NCBI GenBank assembly: GCA_038380795.1 | Contig: CM076275.1 | Coordinates: 3,350,501-3,414,500, forward strand | Direction of reading: 5' to 3' | Source: Pyrocephalus nanus | Lineage: Eukaryota; Chordata; Aves; Passeriformes; Tyrannidae | Length of the DNA stretch: 64,000 nt | Shown: in pieces, positions 1 through 14,000 of the stretch | Layout: the number at the start of each line of letters is the position of its first letter | Position numbering within the stretch: position 1 is the stretch's first letter | Translations under genes and position numbers: made by a program | Notes under the pieces: model-generated | What the model saw: the letters and a program-made list of their open reading frames with translations, nothing else | Told to the model about the DNA's origin: nothing | The model's database searches: none

Positions 1-191
1 GCCTCACACTTTTTCATCAAGTATTTCTGAAGTAGACAAGAATGGTGATATGACCTGTGCAGAAGTGGGTTCAGATCTGTAGATCTGAAGCTTCCTTACG
101 GTAGAACCCAACTTCAGGGGACACAAGATCCCCCTTTCTTCCTTTACCAGCTTTTCCACAACAAGTTATTGTTGTTTTTCAAGAAGGAAAG

Positions 192-214
192 CAAACCAAA
201 ACCAAAACAAAACA
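192..214. repeat. CAAA/CAAAAC-rich simple repeat
   Basis: Irregular ACCAAAACAAAAC units; low-complexity sequence. Confidence 0.7.
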
Positions 215-2300
215 CCGCTTGCAGAAAAGAAATTGAAGATGGAGGGGGGTTGTGTTTTTTTTTTAATATTCTTTCTGTTTGTAAAGATTTTCTAAGCTGC
301 TCTGCATTGAAATTCTCTCCTGTGAGTGCCACTTGAGTTACATTCCTATTCCATCCCCTGTGTGTTGCCAATAAACAAATCCAGACAATATCCCTAAGTT
401 TGGGAGCTGGGTGAAGGACACTGGGGTTTTACTTGTTGTTCCTCCTCCCGTTCAAGTGGTTTTGTTTCCTGGTTACTATTTGTACTTTGTTTCATTCTCT
501 GCTGAACATGATCAGAATTTGCATTTGCTGCTTAAACAGCTGTGTTGGCAAGACCCTTTTGGGGCCAATTTTGTGGTACATTCATGAGTGGGGTCTCCAG
601 ACCACACACATCCCTGGGGTCAGTGTGTAGTTTGCAGTGAGTCTTTACATGACATTTGGAGTTTGGATGAAGTCTGTATCTGTAGGACCAGACATATTTT
701 AGGCTATATTTTAAAAAAAACCTCTGCTCTGGTTTAAATATCAGTATAGTTGCTTATTGCTCCAGTTGGGACAGTTTACATATATTAAGCCAGAACCTCT
801 TGGCAGGGCTGAAGTCTGTGTTTGAATTGGAAAAAAAACCCTCAGTCTGCTTTGAACAATGTTCTGTTAATTAGGAATATACCACAAATAGCTGTTGTAC
901 TATGTGGGTAACCTCTGGAGGCTCCAGCCCCATGGCATTGTGTAAGCATTTGGGAGGGAATGGGATTCCATAAGCCAAAAAGCAATTACATGACTGCTTT
1001 GTTAGTTATGAGAACTTCTTTAAGTAAAGGCTTTCCTTAAGTATTTGATCTTATTCTACCTCTCTTGATCCCCCTTTTTTTTTTTCTTTTTGCCTCCCAC
1101 ATTCTCTCCATCTGAGTAGCTCTTGTAGGGCACTGAACACCATCATCTCCTGGGTAATGGTACGTTATCACTGGGTTTTGGCATCAACCGGGGGTTGGAA
1201 AACAGTTTTAGGATCCTCCTCTTCACTTGTTCTGTCAATTCAGTGGCTCCCACCTTGCTTAGAGGCAGATTTTGCATGTGCAGGAGAAGGTGCCCCTTTG
1301 TGGAGCTGATCTGAAGGCCCTGCAGGCAGTGCAGCTCCAGGCAGGACACTCCAGCGTCCTCCTGCCCTTGCACAACCACACCAGGTCTCCAGGGCAGGGC
1401 AAGGGCAGGGGTGACTCTGGCTGGGTGTAAAGTGAGTGATTTGCTGTATCCTTCTCCTGTCCTGATTGGGCAGCTGCCACAGCCTTGCTGGCACAGAGTC
1501 ATGTTTTCTATATATCCCCAGGAATCTCTGGATGAAGATTGATTTGTCACTTCACTCAGGGTTTGCCACACGCCCCTCTGCAGACATCTGTGTTCACAGC
1601 TCCACTCAGAAATAGCCTCTGCTAAGGCATGCCACGAAATTCAGTGAGCTATTTTAAAAATTACAACAAACACGAGCCACGAGCCCTGGTTAGTTGTGAA
1701 ATGCTTTGTAGCTAAGCCAGTTTGACAGGGCAGTCATTGCAGCAGCACAGCACAGCACTCCAGCAGGGCCTGGGGGTGATAGGTTGGGACAGGTCCTTGA
1801 GCTCCTCTTTGCTGGAAGGCAAGGATATGTGTGTGTGTCATTTCAAGGCTTTTAAACATCATCACTTACAGGAGTGTGCAAAGGCTAAAGGGCTGCAGCA
1901 GCACCAGCCAGGCCAATGTTGGATGTTACAGTAATTAATACATTTTTATAGGCTTTGATTCTGTGGAGTACTGAGCATCTTCTTGGGGATGCAAAGTGCC
2001 CTTAATGTCCATTGACACTCCTAAGGGTTGAGGCTTGTGTAGCCCTCTCTGCTCCCTTCACAAGAGCCCTCAGAGCTCTTTTGTTGCCACTCTCAGTCGA
2101 AGCACAGAGTTGAGGCTTTTTATATTCACCGGTGTGATCAGGTCTCTGCTGGTGGCACAGAATAGGTTTCAAGCACTGCTTCCCTTTTTGCAAGTGCCAA
2201 TTACCATAGCATTCCTTTGTTGTAGGTATCTTTTCCTTCTGTTCTTGAAATGGCATTAATCCACCTACTCCAATTTAATGAATTAAAAAGAGAGGCTCAG

Positions 2301-2326
2301 TCAATTAAAGTAATTGAGTAATTGAG
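2301..2326. promoter_or_regulatory. Homeodomain-type motif cluster
   Basis: TCAATTA, an AAG spacer, then TAATTGAG twice in tandem: a 7-bp inverted repeat and an 8-bp direct repeat of an NK/homeobox-like core. Function is inferred only. Confidence 0.3.
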
Positions 2327-3757
2327 ACCATCATTTCATCATCTTTGAATAGGGCAAAGCCTGTGTCCTTTGCTGTAGGTCCTTGGGTGCTGTCAAACAT
2401 TACATCATTCTAGAGCTTGGTTTGTCACATCACACAACAAAGGAAATGTTCCCCAGCAAATGGAGCACAGAACATTTTAAAAGGTTTAGGAGTGGAACAA
2501 GTATTTAATTCATTCTACCTGAGAAAGGCTTACACCAAGGGTGATGTAAGTCACCAAAAGAAGAGCTTATCTTGTGCTGTACATGGGCATATTTTAGCAT
2601 ATGTGTTTGCAGGTATTTTTATTTAAAAATTCTCAGTGCTTCTAATCTTTACACTTCTTAAGTTTCACAAGTGAACAAAGAAATGTCATCTCGGGCAGCA
2701 ATTATCACTGAATTTCCCTTTGGTATCTGATGAAGCTGTGCTAGCTGCGTGTCAAGAAATTTAACCCTGCTTCGTATCTAAATGGCTGTTGGCAGCTTTG
2801 GGCCCTTAGAATGCTTTAAAACTGCAGAATTACTGTCATTGCCTCTCTGAGCAAGAAACCAATTTGGGAAGAGAGTTATTCATGTGTGCAATAAATTGAT
2901 GGTCCTTGCACTGTGGTGGATGAAGAGTCATCACTGTGAACCTGCAGTACTGGGGAGCAAGAGGTCAAGTGGGGATGACAGACATGAAATAGTTTAGGGC
3001 CAGGAGGCCATTACTACCTTTCAAAATTTTAATAGTAATTTTTTTCCCTCTTTTATACTCAATTTTACCTCAGGTACCAGCCTTTCAGGTTATTTGCAAA
3101 GACAAACCCCTCATCCTGAGTCTCTGGTATAATCAGTGCCCAGCCATGTCAGCAGCTTGGGGGAGATGGCACTGGCACTTTAGGATGCTGGTTGGACAAC
3201 AGGCTTCTCTTTTGTGAATGTCCCAATGGGGGATGAAGCACCAACTCACTTCGAATTCTTCTCAACTCATTTCTTATTCTTCTCAGTGTGTGAAGCACAT
3301 CCTTTTGCTCTTCTCTTGCAGTAAAAAGTGGAGAAATTATTTTCCAGCAAGACATAGCAGTGCAAAAAGTTTTGAGGTCCTTCTTTCATCTCTCTAAATA
3401 GAGTGAGGACTGAGAGGGGAGGGGGCTTGTGGTCAACAACCTGAAAATACTCTGAAAAGTAAAAGCAGCTCCCCCATCATAACGGGTTTATATTGTTTTA
3501 TGTTGTTTGTAGCTGTGAGATCTCAGTCAGAGGCCAAGAGGCTACACAGGTTCTGTATTTGCATGTGAGTTTTTCTGAATATTTGCTGAATATTCTGTTT
3601 ACAGCTCCCAAGTTGGTTTTTATTTTCTACTGAGTAGATGATGGCTTTGTTCACCAAATGTTTTGCAAGAGAAGGGTTAGAACAGTGCTGCCTGTATTTG
3701 TCCCCTCCTTCCAGAGGTTACAACCATTTTTTTCTTTGCTATTTTCAACTATCTCTG

Positions 3758-3781
3758 TCTATCTATCTATCCATCTATCTA
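3758..3781. repeat. Imperfect (TCTA)n microsatellite
   Basis: Six tetranucleotide units, with one interrupted TCCA unit. Confidence 0.9.
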
Positions 3782-4151
3782 CACTTATATATGTATGTAA
3801 AAATTAGATACTCTTCAAGGGTTTTGGAAAAAGAGGGCAAATTTCTGGGAAGGAATTTTTTATTTTCTTATGTCACCAACAAGATAATCCAGAAGCAGCA
3901 ATGTAAAAGAACAAAAGTTGTTTTATTGCAGTAATAGCAGTACTCTATATCAAAGATCCTGGCAGTCTAAGGGAAGGGGGTGATTTATTTTGAGATTTGT
4001 TTGTTGGCATGATTTAATGATAGCAGATTCCGTGTTAATTCATGTTATTGAGTTCTAGTTTATCTAAAATACTTCACTAACTTAAGCATCTTTCTTATAA
4101 CTTTGTGTCTGATTTTTATCAGACTAAGGCTTCACACTGAGGTCCCATTAC

Positions 4152-4167
4152 TTTTTTTTTTTTTTTT
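4152..4167. repeat. T16 homopolymer
   Basis: An uninterrupted T run following CCCATTAC. Confidence 0.9.
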
Positions 4168-7100
4168 ACTTGAGAAATATTAGATAAATCTTGTAAAACA
4201 CTAAGAGCAAACAAGCAACACAATAAACTGTTCCTGATGATGATCTGTAATAGTTGCTCAGGTTGTCAAGTTTCATTAATGTTTGGATAAATTAAAGTTA
4301 AGGAATATCTTATTCATCTTAAAAAGCCATCAAATGCATTGCCCAGGCATTCAAGTCATGTAACTGTTCACGTTAACTGTATTTATTCCTTTTATAAATA
4401 TTACTCAGAGGCTTGATAAGGAGCAATATTATGCTTTAATGAGCATGTGGATGCTGCAGAGCTTTCAGAGAGATTTAGTTCAGTGATTACATCTCCTTGA
4501 TCTGCCAATCTGCACATCAAAAGCAGCTATTTTGTTTTAATACTCTGTCTACCACTATTAACTTCACTGGATAGGTGACCCCCCCACACACACAGTCAGT
4601 ATGTTTTAAAACTACTTGGGGATTATATTTAAGCCACTGTAACATTACTTGTGTCTAAAGGTGCCTCAGCATCTCTTGTAGCATAACATCCACAGATGAA
4701 AGGCAGAGAAGATAAAAGGCAAGGAGAATGTTACTAATTAGCTCTGGATATCTAATGGGCTTCACTTCCAGTCCAATCTCCCAAAAATATCTGGCAGGCA
4801 GAGCAGGCTCCAGATGGATTGACTGCAGCACACATATGGCTGCAAATAACCAGTACACATGTCCTGGGCTTTACTTGTTGGATTCCTGGCTGATGGAGAT
4901 GGAATGGCTCACAGTTGTGACACAGAAACACAGAGAGATCCCAGTGCACTGGCACATCTCTACTAACAGTTCAATTTTAGGCCTAAATGGGAGGCAGTGG
5001 TTGCTGGCCTTAGGTGAACGTTGCAGATAGAGCTTCCTTTCCCATTTCATTTATGTTTGACTCCTGTGTGTACTCCTGACCTCTTACTGGGCTCTCTAAT
5101 GCTCTTATAAATAATTATAGGCCCAGTGAAACTTGTAAATTGAAATTGTTGTGTTATTTCACTGGCACTGCAAGGTTCAGCTTCACCCTTTGAGTAAGTC
5201 AGCCAACTGCACAGCTTATTTGGGTTTTAAGTAAGCAAAGGTCTGTCACATATCTGTCAGGGAAAAAACCCCACAGGAAAATGGGAATGCCTTTTCCAGG
5301 TGACAAAAACAAGTCCAGTGTCCCTTTTCTCACAGTAGTTTGAGGCAGATGCATCAGAAAAAAAATATGTTAAAACTGGGCAGTAAGCAAATAGAGAGGA
5401 ATTTGCTACAAACACATCAATTGCTCTTTGAAGGTTACCTTAAAGCCACCTTCAGAACCAGAGAAATCCCTACAACTGCAGGCAGCAGGACAAGCAGGAG
5501 TGCTGCAGGGAAAACAGGACCTTCTGTAGCCACAGCAGACATGGATCCTTAATGTGCCAGTAAGTGGTTTGGGATACAAACATCCTCCCTTAGCTCTTCT
5601 CCTGATCTTCCACAGACACGGGCTTAAGCTTTGAAATAGTTAAGCTTTAATGTCCTCTGTGTGATTAATTATGACAGTTCCAGGTATTTTTGCTGTCTGT
5701 GTAAATGTTTGATCCTTTGGGGACCTCGTTAAGTTATTGGCTTCATCCCTTTGCAGTGGCGGTGATGCTGCAGTTCCACTCAGGATGGGTCAGCAGGAAA
5801 AAAAGGCACTTTTTTGTGTGGATTTCCATACAGCAGCCAATGGTTTAAATGCTGAGAAACTGAGGAAAGAATTGCTCCTTCCCTGGTGTTTGAGCTTGTG
5901 TCTGAGTGCAGGAATGTCGTGTTTGAAGAAGGGCGTCTTGTACTTGTGGAACCGTAAGTGAACTGGTATTTCTTCACTCCTGAAAAGCTTGTTTGAACAT
6001 CCCAGGAGAAAAATCCACTTGCTGTACCAATAAGCCTTGCCTGTGTTTTTTTTGCCTTAAGAACAAGAAATGTTGATGGCAGCCTTAATCCTAAACCTCT
6101 CTTAGGAAAGCCAGTACAGAGGGTAATGCAAAGTGTGCCGGTGCCCCGTGGTGCTGAGAGAGCTCTCTGCAGTGTTTGTTTACCACCTTCCTCAGCAGAC
6201 GAAACAGCAAATGTGGCCTTTGTTTTCAGTGGCAGCAGAGAGGCTGCTTTAATGTCATCCCTGCCTTTCCTGTGCCTGACTGGCTGTTCAGTGCTGTCAG
6301 CCAGCAGGATCCCGTGTTTGGGCAGGTGGAGCACTGCTGCCAGTGGAACAGCTTCGCCAGCAGGAGGGGTGACAGCTTTCCCACCTGTCTGAGGTCCATT
6401 TGAGGTTACTAAGCTTGATGTTAAAGGCTACAGAGAGTGAACAGCTTTGATGAACCATCACTCTCATGATTTCTTCACATTTGTTGTGACACTGCCTTGA
6501 CAAAGAGCTTTTGGGTGCTGAATCAAAAGGAGGATCTGAGAGACACCTTTCCAGCTGTGATGCCCGTTCTCACACTGCCCTGAATCAAGGCTTAACACTC
6601 TGACTTGTGGCACCATCCACCGCCTTCACACTTGCATGCTCCCCACTCCCTGCTTGGAAATGCCTGGGTTGTCATAGGAAAATTTGGGTGGTGAATATTC
6701 CAGTCGTTCCCTGCAGGGCTGGGAGCTCACGGCAAGCTCCAGTGCCTCAACACTTGGGCATTTTTCCTGCCGTTATTTTATCCATCTGACAACCTGCTGT
6801 TACATAAAATGTAATTTGAAGGATGGTACTTCATTAGATGATTTTACAGTGTTAGAACCACCCAAAAAGCTTTGATGGAGAAGATAATTAGAAAGGAATT
6901 ACGAGGAGATAAAAATGGGTGGGCAGACAAGGCTAATGAGTCACAGTCAGCAAAAAGTGGGAACTGCAGTAGTTTGCTGTCATCACTACCCCAAGTATAT
7001 TCCTGCTGCATTTCTTCCCCAGGCATGGGAGGAAGACACTGAGAGGATGCATCTTCAGAGCCAGAGGTTGATTCCAGTCTGCCTGTGTGGTCTGTCAGGC

Positions 7101-10100
7101 ACTCACAGCAGTGTCACTGCTGAACCACAGTGCCTTGGCTTCTGAAAATCTGAGGTCATAAAAATCAGATTGGTTCCAAAATAAGCCACGTGTCTTGAAT
7201 TTTGTTTGGGTTCTGTGCATAACCTGGTTCACAGGGATAACCCACAAGGTGATGAGGAGGATACTGGAGTATATCTTGAAACCAAATAAACCATTAATTA
7301 GGCAGATAATAGTCCACAATTAGGGTCTGTGGGTTCATTGTTTAAGGAACAAAATACATGATGATATTGGAAAAGACAAAATTAGGAAAGGGTTTGGCCT
7401 GAGCTTTCTGTTGAGCGTTTCCTTCCAGTTAATCACATGTGCTATCAGTGCATTCCTTTAATTAGGCAGGAGATGGTTTTAGAATATATTGTATTTTAAT
7501 AATCTCTTCCCTGGTGTTAGCACTGCCCTTACCATGTCCCTTGCAGTTCATCTGTGTTCTGTGGCTGACAGAACTTGCAGTTATTGTCTCTTACATTCAC
7601 AAAGCTGCCTTCCTGAGGAGGGAACAGGTTATCAGCTCTTGCAGTCAATTTTAATCATTTTGAAGAATCATCTCTTTCTAATAAGGCAAGTGATTAATTA
7701 TCATGCCCTTTTTATCAGTGTAAAGCCTGTCAGGGGTGCAGTGGCTTTCAATTACAACCTTTCAAGGTTTTCTTTGGTAGAATCCAGCATATTTAGAGAG
7801 ACAACCCTGTAGTTAAGCAGCCTTTTTTCTGTACAAGCCATAATTATCTCCTCAATTATTGTTCTATTTATTTACAAATAAAGACCAAATATCCACAGTG
7901 GAGCGTATAAAAAATTAATAAAAAATTCCATTATCCCAACACTGAAGAAAAATGTGACATCAGAAGCTTAATGGAAAGGGAAATGCACCATCCATTTGCA
8001 TGATTAGGGAATATGGGCCCTTCATAAGCCTAAAATAAATGAAATACCAATATGGAATTAGGAATATGTTTCTCATTTATAGGGAGTCCTGAAGCAAGAT
8101 GCTTTTGTCTTTTCCTAATAGCCTCACTTCAGCCTCAATTGTTACAGATTGCTGTGGAGATGGAATGGAGCTGTGCAGCAGTGCAGGAATGAGGCAGGGG
8201 AGCAGAGTCCAAATAAAGCAGCAGAGAACTTTGCACAGAGTGTGAAACTCCCCCATGTCAAGCCATATTGCTCAGTATTGCTCCATAAATCTGCAGGAAG
8301 GTTTGGCAAAGGACTTGAGGCGGTGCAAGATCCAGAAGCAACTGAGCACCTCCCAAAATCCACGTCACTTGGGGTGGCCACCAATCCCCCCACAGCAAAA
8401 TCCCGCTGCTCCTCATGCTGATTGACATTTTCCATGGGCACAGAGGGTAGCCCTGGTGCAGTCCCCTAGGGAAATAAAAGCATATGTGCCCCTCACTGCT
8501 TTGGGAATTTTCAAGTGGACTTGAAGGTGTTTCCATCTGCCTTCTGTGTACTCTCTGTTCCTCCTTCAGCACCACACTTGACAAGCTCTTTAACCTCCTC
8601 AGTGGGAATATCAGCTCTGCTTTTACACTGTGCTGGGAAAGATTTCCTCCACAGAGGGGAAAGAACACAGCCCTTCTGGGGGTTTGCATGAATAGCAGGA
8701 GGACTTGGAGGGCCACAAATCTCCTTCAGCAGTAATCCTGGTTTTTGTTGCTTTTAGTATAACAAACTAAAAATCCTTTTGCTTATACCATTTGCTTTCC
8801 CAGAGGGGACTCTTCATGCCCTTTAAAGCTCTTAGTGCATGAAGCAAGTGCATAAATAAAAAGACAACAAGAGAAAGAAAGAATGAATATTTATACACCC
8901 AGCACTCAGAGCATTAATGAATCTTTATTTATTATTTTCTATCTTAAATTGAAATAACTAGCAAATAATTAACTTTCTTATTGAGAAGGTGTTCCTGGGG
9001 GTAAAGCCTCCCACCAGGCAGGGGGATATGGGGATGCCTCTCTCAGTCTTAAAATCTTCTCATGCATTTCTGGCCTCATGAGGAGCTGGAAGGCAAATTT
9101 CTGTGTTTAGCACACTGTGAAGGGATCATTACTTTAAAGACTCAGCATTTCATGACAGACAGAGAAGAAAGTCTGAAATTTGATTTTAGCTGGAGATCTG
9201 GCAAATATTTTTTTCTCAAGTAGGCAACAGCTATTTTTGAAGTGTGTCAGTCACCCCAAAAATGAAATCCATGTCCAATCACAGTACTTCCAATAGCACA
9301 AATTAGGGGTTTTTTATGCCATCAGCAACTCAATGCACTTTCTAGTTCTTCCTCCATTAAGTTAACTGTATTCCAATCTGGCTATGATTTATTGATGCCA
9401 TATAAATTCTAGTTTGCCTGTTAATTCTTTCACCCACTGGTCCCGGTTCATCCTCTTGTTTTTGTAGGGACTGTGCTGTGGCTGGAAGTGATCTCAGTTA
9501 TTACTGTGTGCCCCCCAAATCCCCCAAACTTTGCAGTTGCAGGAGGTTGCCATGCCCTTGAGTTTTGGCTGCCCAGCCCCAGAGCAGCCTGGCTCTGGCA
9601 GGCACTGCCTTGTCCCTCGCTTGGAGTCGAGTGCTCCGAAGTTGCTTCCCAGTCCATCTGTGTCAGGGATCAGCAGGGGCTCTGAGATGAGAGGTGTAAC
9701 CTCCTTCTCCTCTAGGATTTACCATGTCACGTTCAGGGCTCTATTCACCTTTCTGTGAATATACAGGGATTTTTCTTGTCTACAGCACAAATAAAATAAT
9801 CCCCTCTTTAATCCTGTCAGGACCAGCCCATCAGCCAGCCAGTAGAGGCCACTCCTGGTAACTGAGGTCTTTCTCACGTGCTGTTGCATCCAGAAGCTTC
9901 CAACTTCTGCAAATGCAGAGTGCAGAATACAGTGTGGCTGATTCATGATGACAGAGCAGCACATTTCGGTGAACTGGCACAGAACTGGCAGTCAGAGATA
10001 CTTGAATTCTCTGTCTAGCTCTGCCTTTTTTTCTTTTTCCCTCCATATTTCCCTGCCTAAGACTGATAAACCTCTTGCTTTCATTTCCCCCACGGGCTAA

Positions 10101-11036
10101 AGTGCAGCTACTGCAATCTTATAAGGTTCTTGAAGGATTACTAAAGAAATTTAAAATCTTCCTAAGGTGCTAATAGTGTTAGGCTGTATCTACCAGAACG
10201 AGCTCCCAGTTCTGATAGATAACTGAAACATAAAAGCTCAAGGTTAACAAAGTCACTGTAACTAATATAGTCTAAACAGGGAATCCCTAATCCTGCTTAC
10301 CAGGCTTTTAAACCTCAACACTCCAAAGATATGCGAGGACAGGTCCTTGATTTGAGGTACAGGGCTGAGCAAACTGCCTCTTTCATAAGGACTGATGGTA
10401 CCTGTTGATATATTTGCTGACTAAATGCAAACCATAAGTGCTTTCTGAACTTTTCTGATGAATAACAGAAGATAAGATACCCCTCTCTTTCTCCTTATCT
10501 GAAGAAAGCACTTTAAAAATTGCCCAGATGAAACGTCCAAAAGACGGATTTTGTGAATTCATCACAAATCAATTGTGTGAAAATCCCTGAAGTTGCTTTT
10601 ATTTTTTTCACAGTAGTGTTGTTAGTAATTAAATATTTTTAACAGCAGTACCTCAGTAATGCAGGAGCTTGCCAAAGCCCTCTCCTTTTTTTTTTCCCCT
10701 CTGTGGATTATTGCAGTATCATTAGGGTGTATCATCACAGCAGCAGGGATTCATCTGTCTACATTTGGGTGTCTGTTACTATGGATCTGCTTGTCTGGAT
10801 CCTGCTTCTCATGGATACAGACAAATAGATACTGGGGGGTGTAATTCATCTCATATTCAGGTAGCTGTCAAAAACCAAGTCGGAGGAATTGTTGGGTTTT
10901 AGATGCCTACAGTGCGGGAATCTAATGCTAAATGAGATGGTTTCCAACCTGGTGTGTTTGTGTCTTGACATTTCCACATCAATATAATTTCCCAACTGGT
11001 AGTTGTCAAACACTGGAGAATTTTCGATTTTTTTTT

Positions 11037-11082
11037 TGTTGTTGTTGTTTTGTTTTGTTTTGTTTTGTTTATTTATTTTTTT
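11037..11082. repeat. (GTT)n then (TTTTG)n simple repeat
   Basis: Four GTT units are followed by TTTTG pentamers and ATTT units. Confidence 0.85.
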
Positions 11083-14000
11083 AGACTTAAATGGAAGTGT
11101 GAGTGAGTCAGATTTAAATGACATATTTTCCTTTCTTGTTTCGTCTCTCAAGTGGAGCAACTCACACTTTTGTATTTTGTCCCTTTGAATTCTGCAGGCT
11201 GTAAGGGAATGTGGAACTGGATGTATTAAGGGGTTGCACACATGAAACAAATAAACACTAAGTGCTTCAAATTGCCTCAGCTATTAGAAAAATGCTTTAG
11301 TCTGAAGGTGTGTTACTGAAATGGCAGTTCCCATCACCATTAGCAGCCCCTGCACTGAGAACCTGTGGGTCATACCTTTCCATAACACAGATTTCTCAAA
11401 GCAGCCATTCAGCCAGACACTCTGGATAAGAGCTTGAGTTGAACACACAGTCAGCCTTGTGCTAAATTCAGCTGCTGTTCATCATCACTGGCCTTGGAAA
11501 TTGGACCTTGGGCCCACAGAAAATGCAACAGTCAAAAAGAATCTCTGGTACTTCTGTCTCTTAGTACTTCTCTCTCTCTCATGCATTTCCAAGGGCTTTA
11601 GTTGATTGGTATTCTTTAGGCCTGGGTTTTTTTTCCACTGAAAGATGCACAGTTACCAGTACATGGAGCCTTCTGTTCTTCACATAACATTAAGTGCTCC
11701 CTGGGGGCTCTTCATGTAGGCGTCCTCTGCTAAAGATTTGCCTCAGGAGTCTGTAATTCCTCCAAGAAGAGCACATATCTTTATTCCAGAGTCATCACAG
11801 GCTATCACACTGGTTGATGCTCACTCACTTTCTGCTTCATTAACTGTTCCTCATTTGTTTCCTTCTCTTGCCAGCCCACTTAAGCCATATCCCCAGTGTA
11901 ACCCCAGTAAAGCCTGGACCAGTTTCAGGCAGAAGACAGATGGGCTCATGCCCTGTTCCCTCTCTCTGTGATGTACAGATTACATCTTGAATGCTTCTTT
12001 CAAATGTTACCCAGATACTGACAGCACACTTGCCTTTCTAATAAAATTACATGTATTACAACTTGGTTTTATACTAGATTTAGAAAACTGGTGGTGCTGG
12101 AGAGGAAGAAACTTGACATGGGAGTGTGGACACAGCTTGAGATGTCACTGATGGGCAGCAATACTCCCTTAGGGACTTTCTGTGTTTTCCCACCAAATCT
12201 GAGCCTGTGCTGTGCATTTGCATGTTCTGATGGTCTGACCCAGGTCAGTGGATAATGGGCACACTTAATCTCAGAGAAACAGTAAGTGTTGATGGATAAT
12301 GTCACTCTAATTAAATTTGTAACCTAATGTAATAAAGTGGCTTCCAGTTGGTCTTCTTGGGGAGGGCCCAAAGCTTCCATTCTGACAGAAGGCATTATCA
12401 GTTGTGGGTTTCCCCAGCTCCAATTTCAGCTGCAGAAATGTGTGGGGTCATTTCAGACAGTGCAGTGATGTGTTCTGTGGCAGATAAATGTACCACAAAC
12501 ATAGTGTTGGACAAATTGTAACATCATTTTGAAGCTATGTGCATTATCTAGGTGTTAGTAGTTATGGGATGCTTTTAGGATTTCTCCTTCCCATACTGCT
12601 TGTGTGTGTATGAATGCACTTTGTCATCTTTACATTTATTTGGAGAAACTGGTAAGTGAAGCATGCACCAAATCCCCCATTCTTTATTAGCTAATTATCT
12701 GGTTGTGAGGCCCAGCATTCAGCAGTTCAAGCAAATAACGGAGATGTGAATTATTCATTACATGGGAATGAAAGATTGTAGCTGTTCCAGTCTCCTCTCT
12801 CTGACAGCTCTATCAGGCATGAGAGACAATGATATTGGCACCATAACAGCATACAGAGATGGGGTCATCGACCCAATCTGTCCCTACTGTTTGGTTTCCC
12901 TTTTCTCTTTCAAAACATAGTAGGAGCAGTAATATGTATGGCCCAGCTATCAGCTTTTCCACGGTGCCAACAATGTCTGTGTCTGCTGTTGTTTTATTTC
13001 CATTTGTTTCTCTCTTTTTTTTTGTGCATTTTCTTCTCATATGTGTCAGCAGTAAAGTGTTTTAATCCTCCCAGTGACCAAGGCTGCTGTGTGGATAAGC
13101 CTTGCATTTCCCTGCTTTCCTGTTGGTTCTATCTTGTGAGTCATTTAGCAAAGCCCGTTTAGAGGGAGAAAGTGAAATCCTGATCCCAAAGAAAGCCAAG
13201 TTTCCAGTGGTCTATGATAATATCTGGTGTTTCATCATTAAAGAATAAGTATCTGCACAAATATGGCCATTTGTAAATTTGCACACCTCTAACAGAATCA
13301 CTTCCCATGCCCATAATGATTTTTGTGGACATTTCTATAGCAATTTTTAATTGCCAGTGAATGCCATCAGAGGAGGCTGTGGGTAAGCAGCATTTTAAAG
13401 GATCAGCACTCCAGCTGTAACACTCAGGGATTTTAAGTGCAGTGAATAACTTATTTCGGATTACTCACAGAAAGGAGCAACTATAGGTTCATTTTATTTC
13501 CCCACAAAATCATGACAGTTCACTGCCTATAAAAATACACTTCACTTCTCTATATTTATATCAAGAGCCTGCTGAGTTTCTTCTTCATTTGTTTGCTTTC
13601 TCAGGCTTCAAGTAAATAAGAAGGGTCAGGAAAGCCTTTTAGCCATGGCCTTTTGGCTCTGTCCTGTTTTGTTCTACAACCAAATGATCCAGAAATCGAT
13701 CTTGAAAACATAGTTAAGTGATGTGAAATTTAGACCCGGTAACAAATTACCATCAGGAGAACGTGCTGAGTTTCAAATCATCCTGCAGCCTGGGAGGCTT
13801 AATTAATTAGCTGGATAGGAAACTTTAGGGAGGACCTGCTGAGAAAATCCGGGGGAAAGAGGGGAGGAGGATGTTCCTTCTGAAATGATGACGTTGGCAC
13901 TGAGACCTGCTGCTCTGAAGTGTTTGCCCAGCCTTTAAAAAAGAATTTATCTCTATATTAATGTCAGTGTGCCACCATCCACCTTCAGCAGACACTGAGA

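Noticed and set aside
5780..6334. 184-codon open frame on the minus strand.
   Set aside because: No recognisable domain, no splice partner and low-complexity Ser/Thr/Lys-rich composition; treated as chance.
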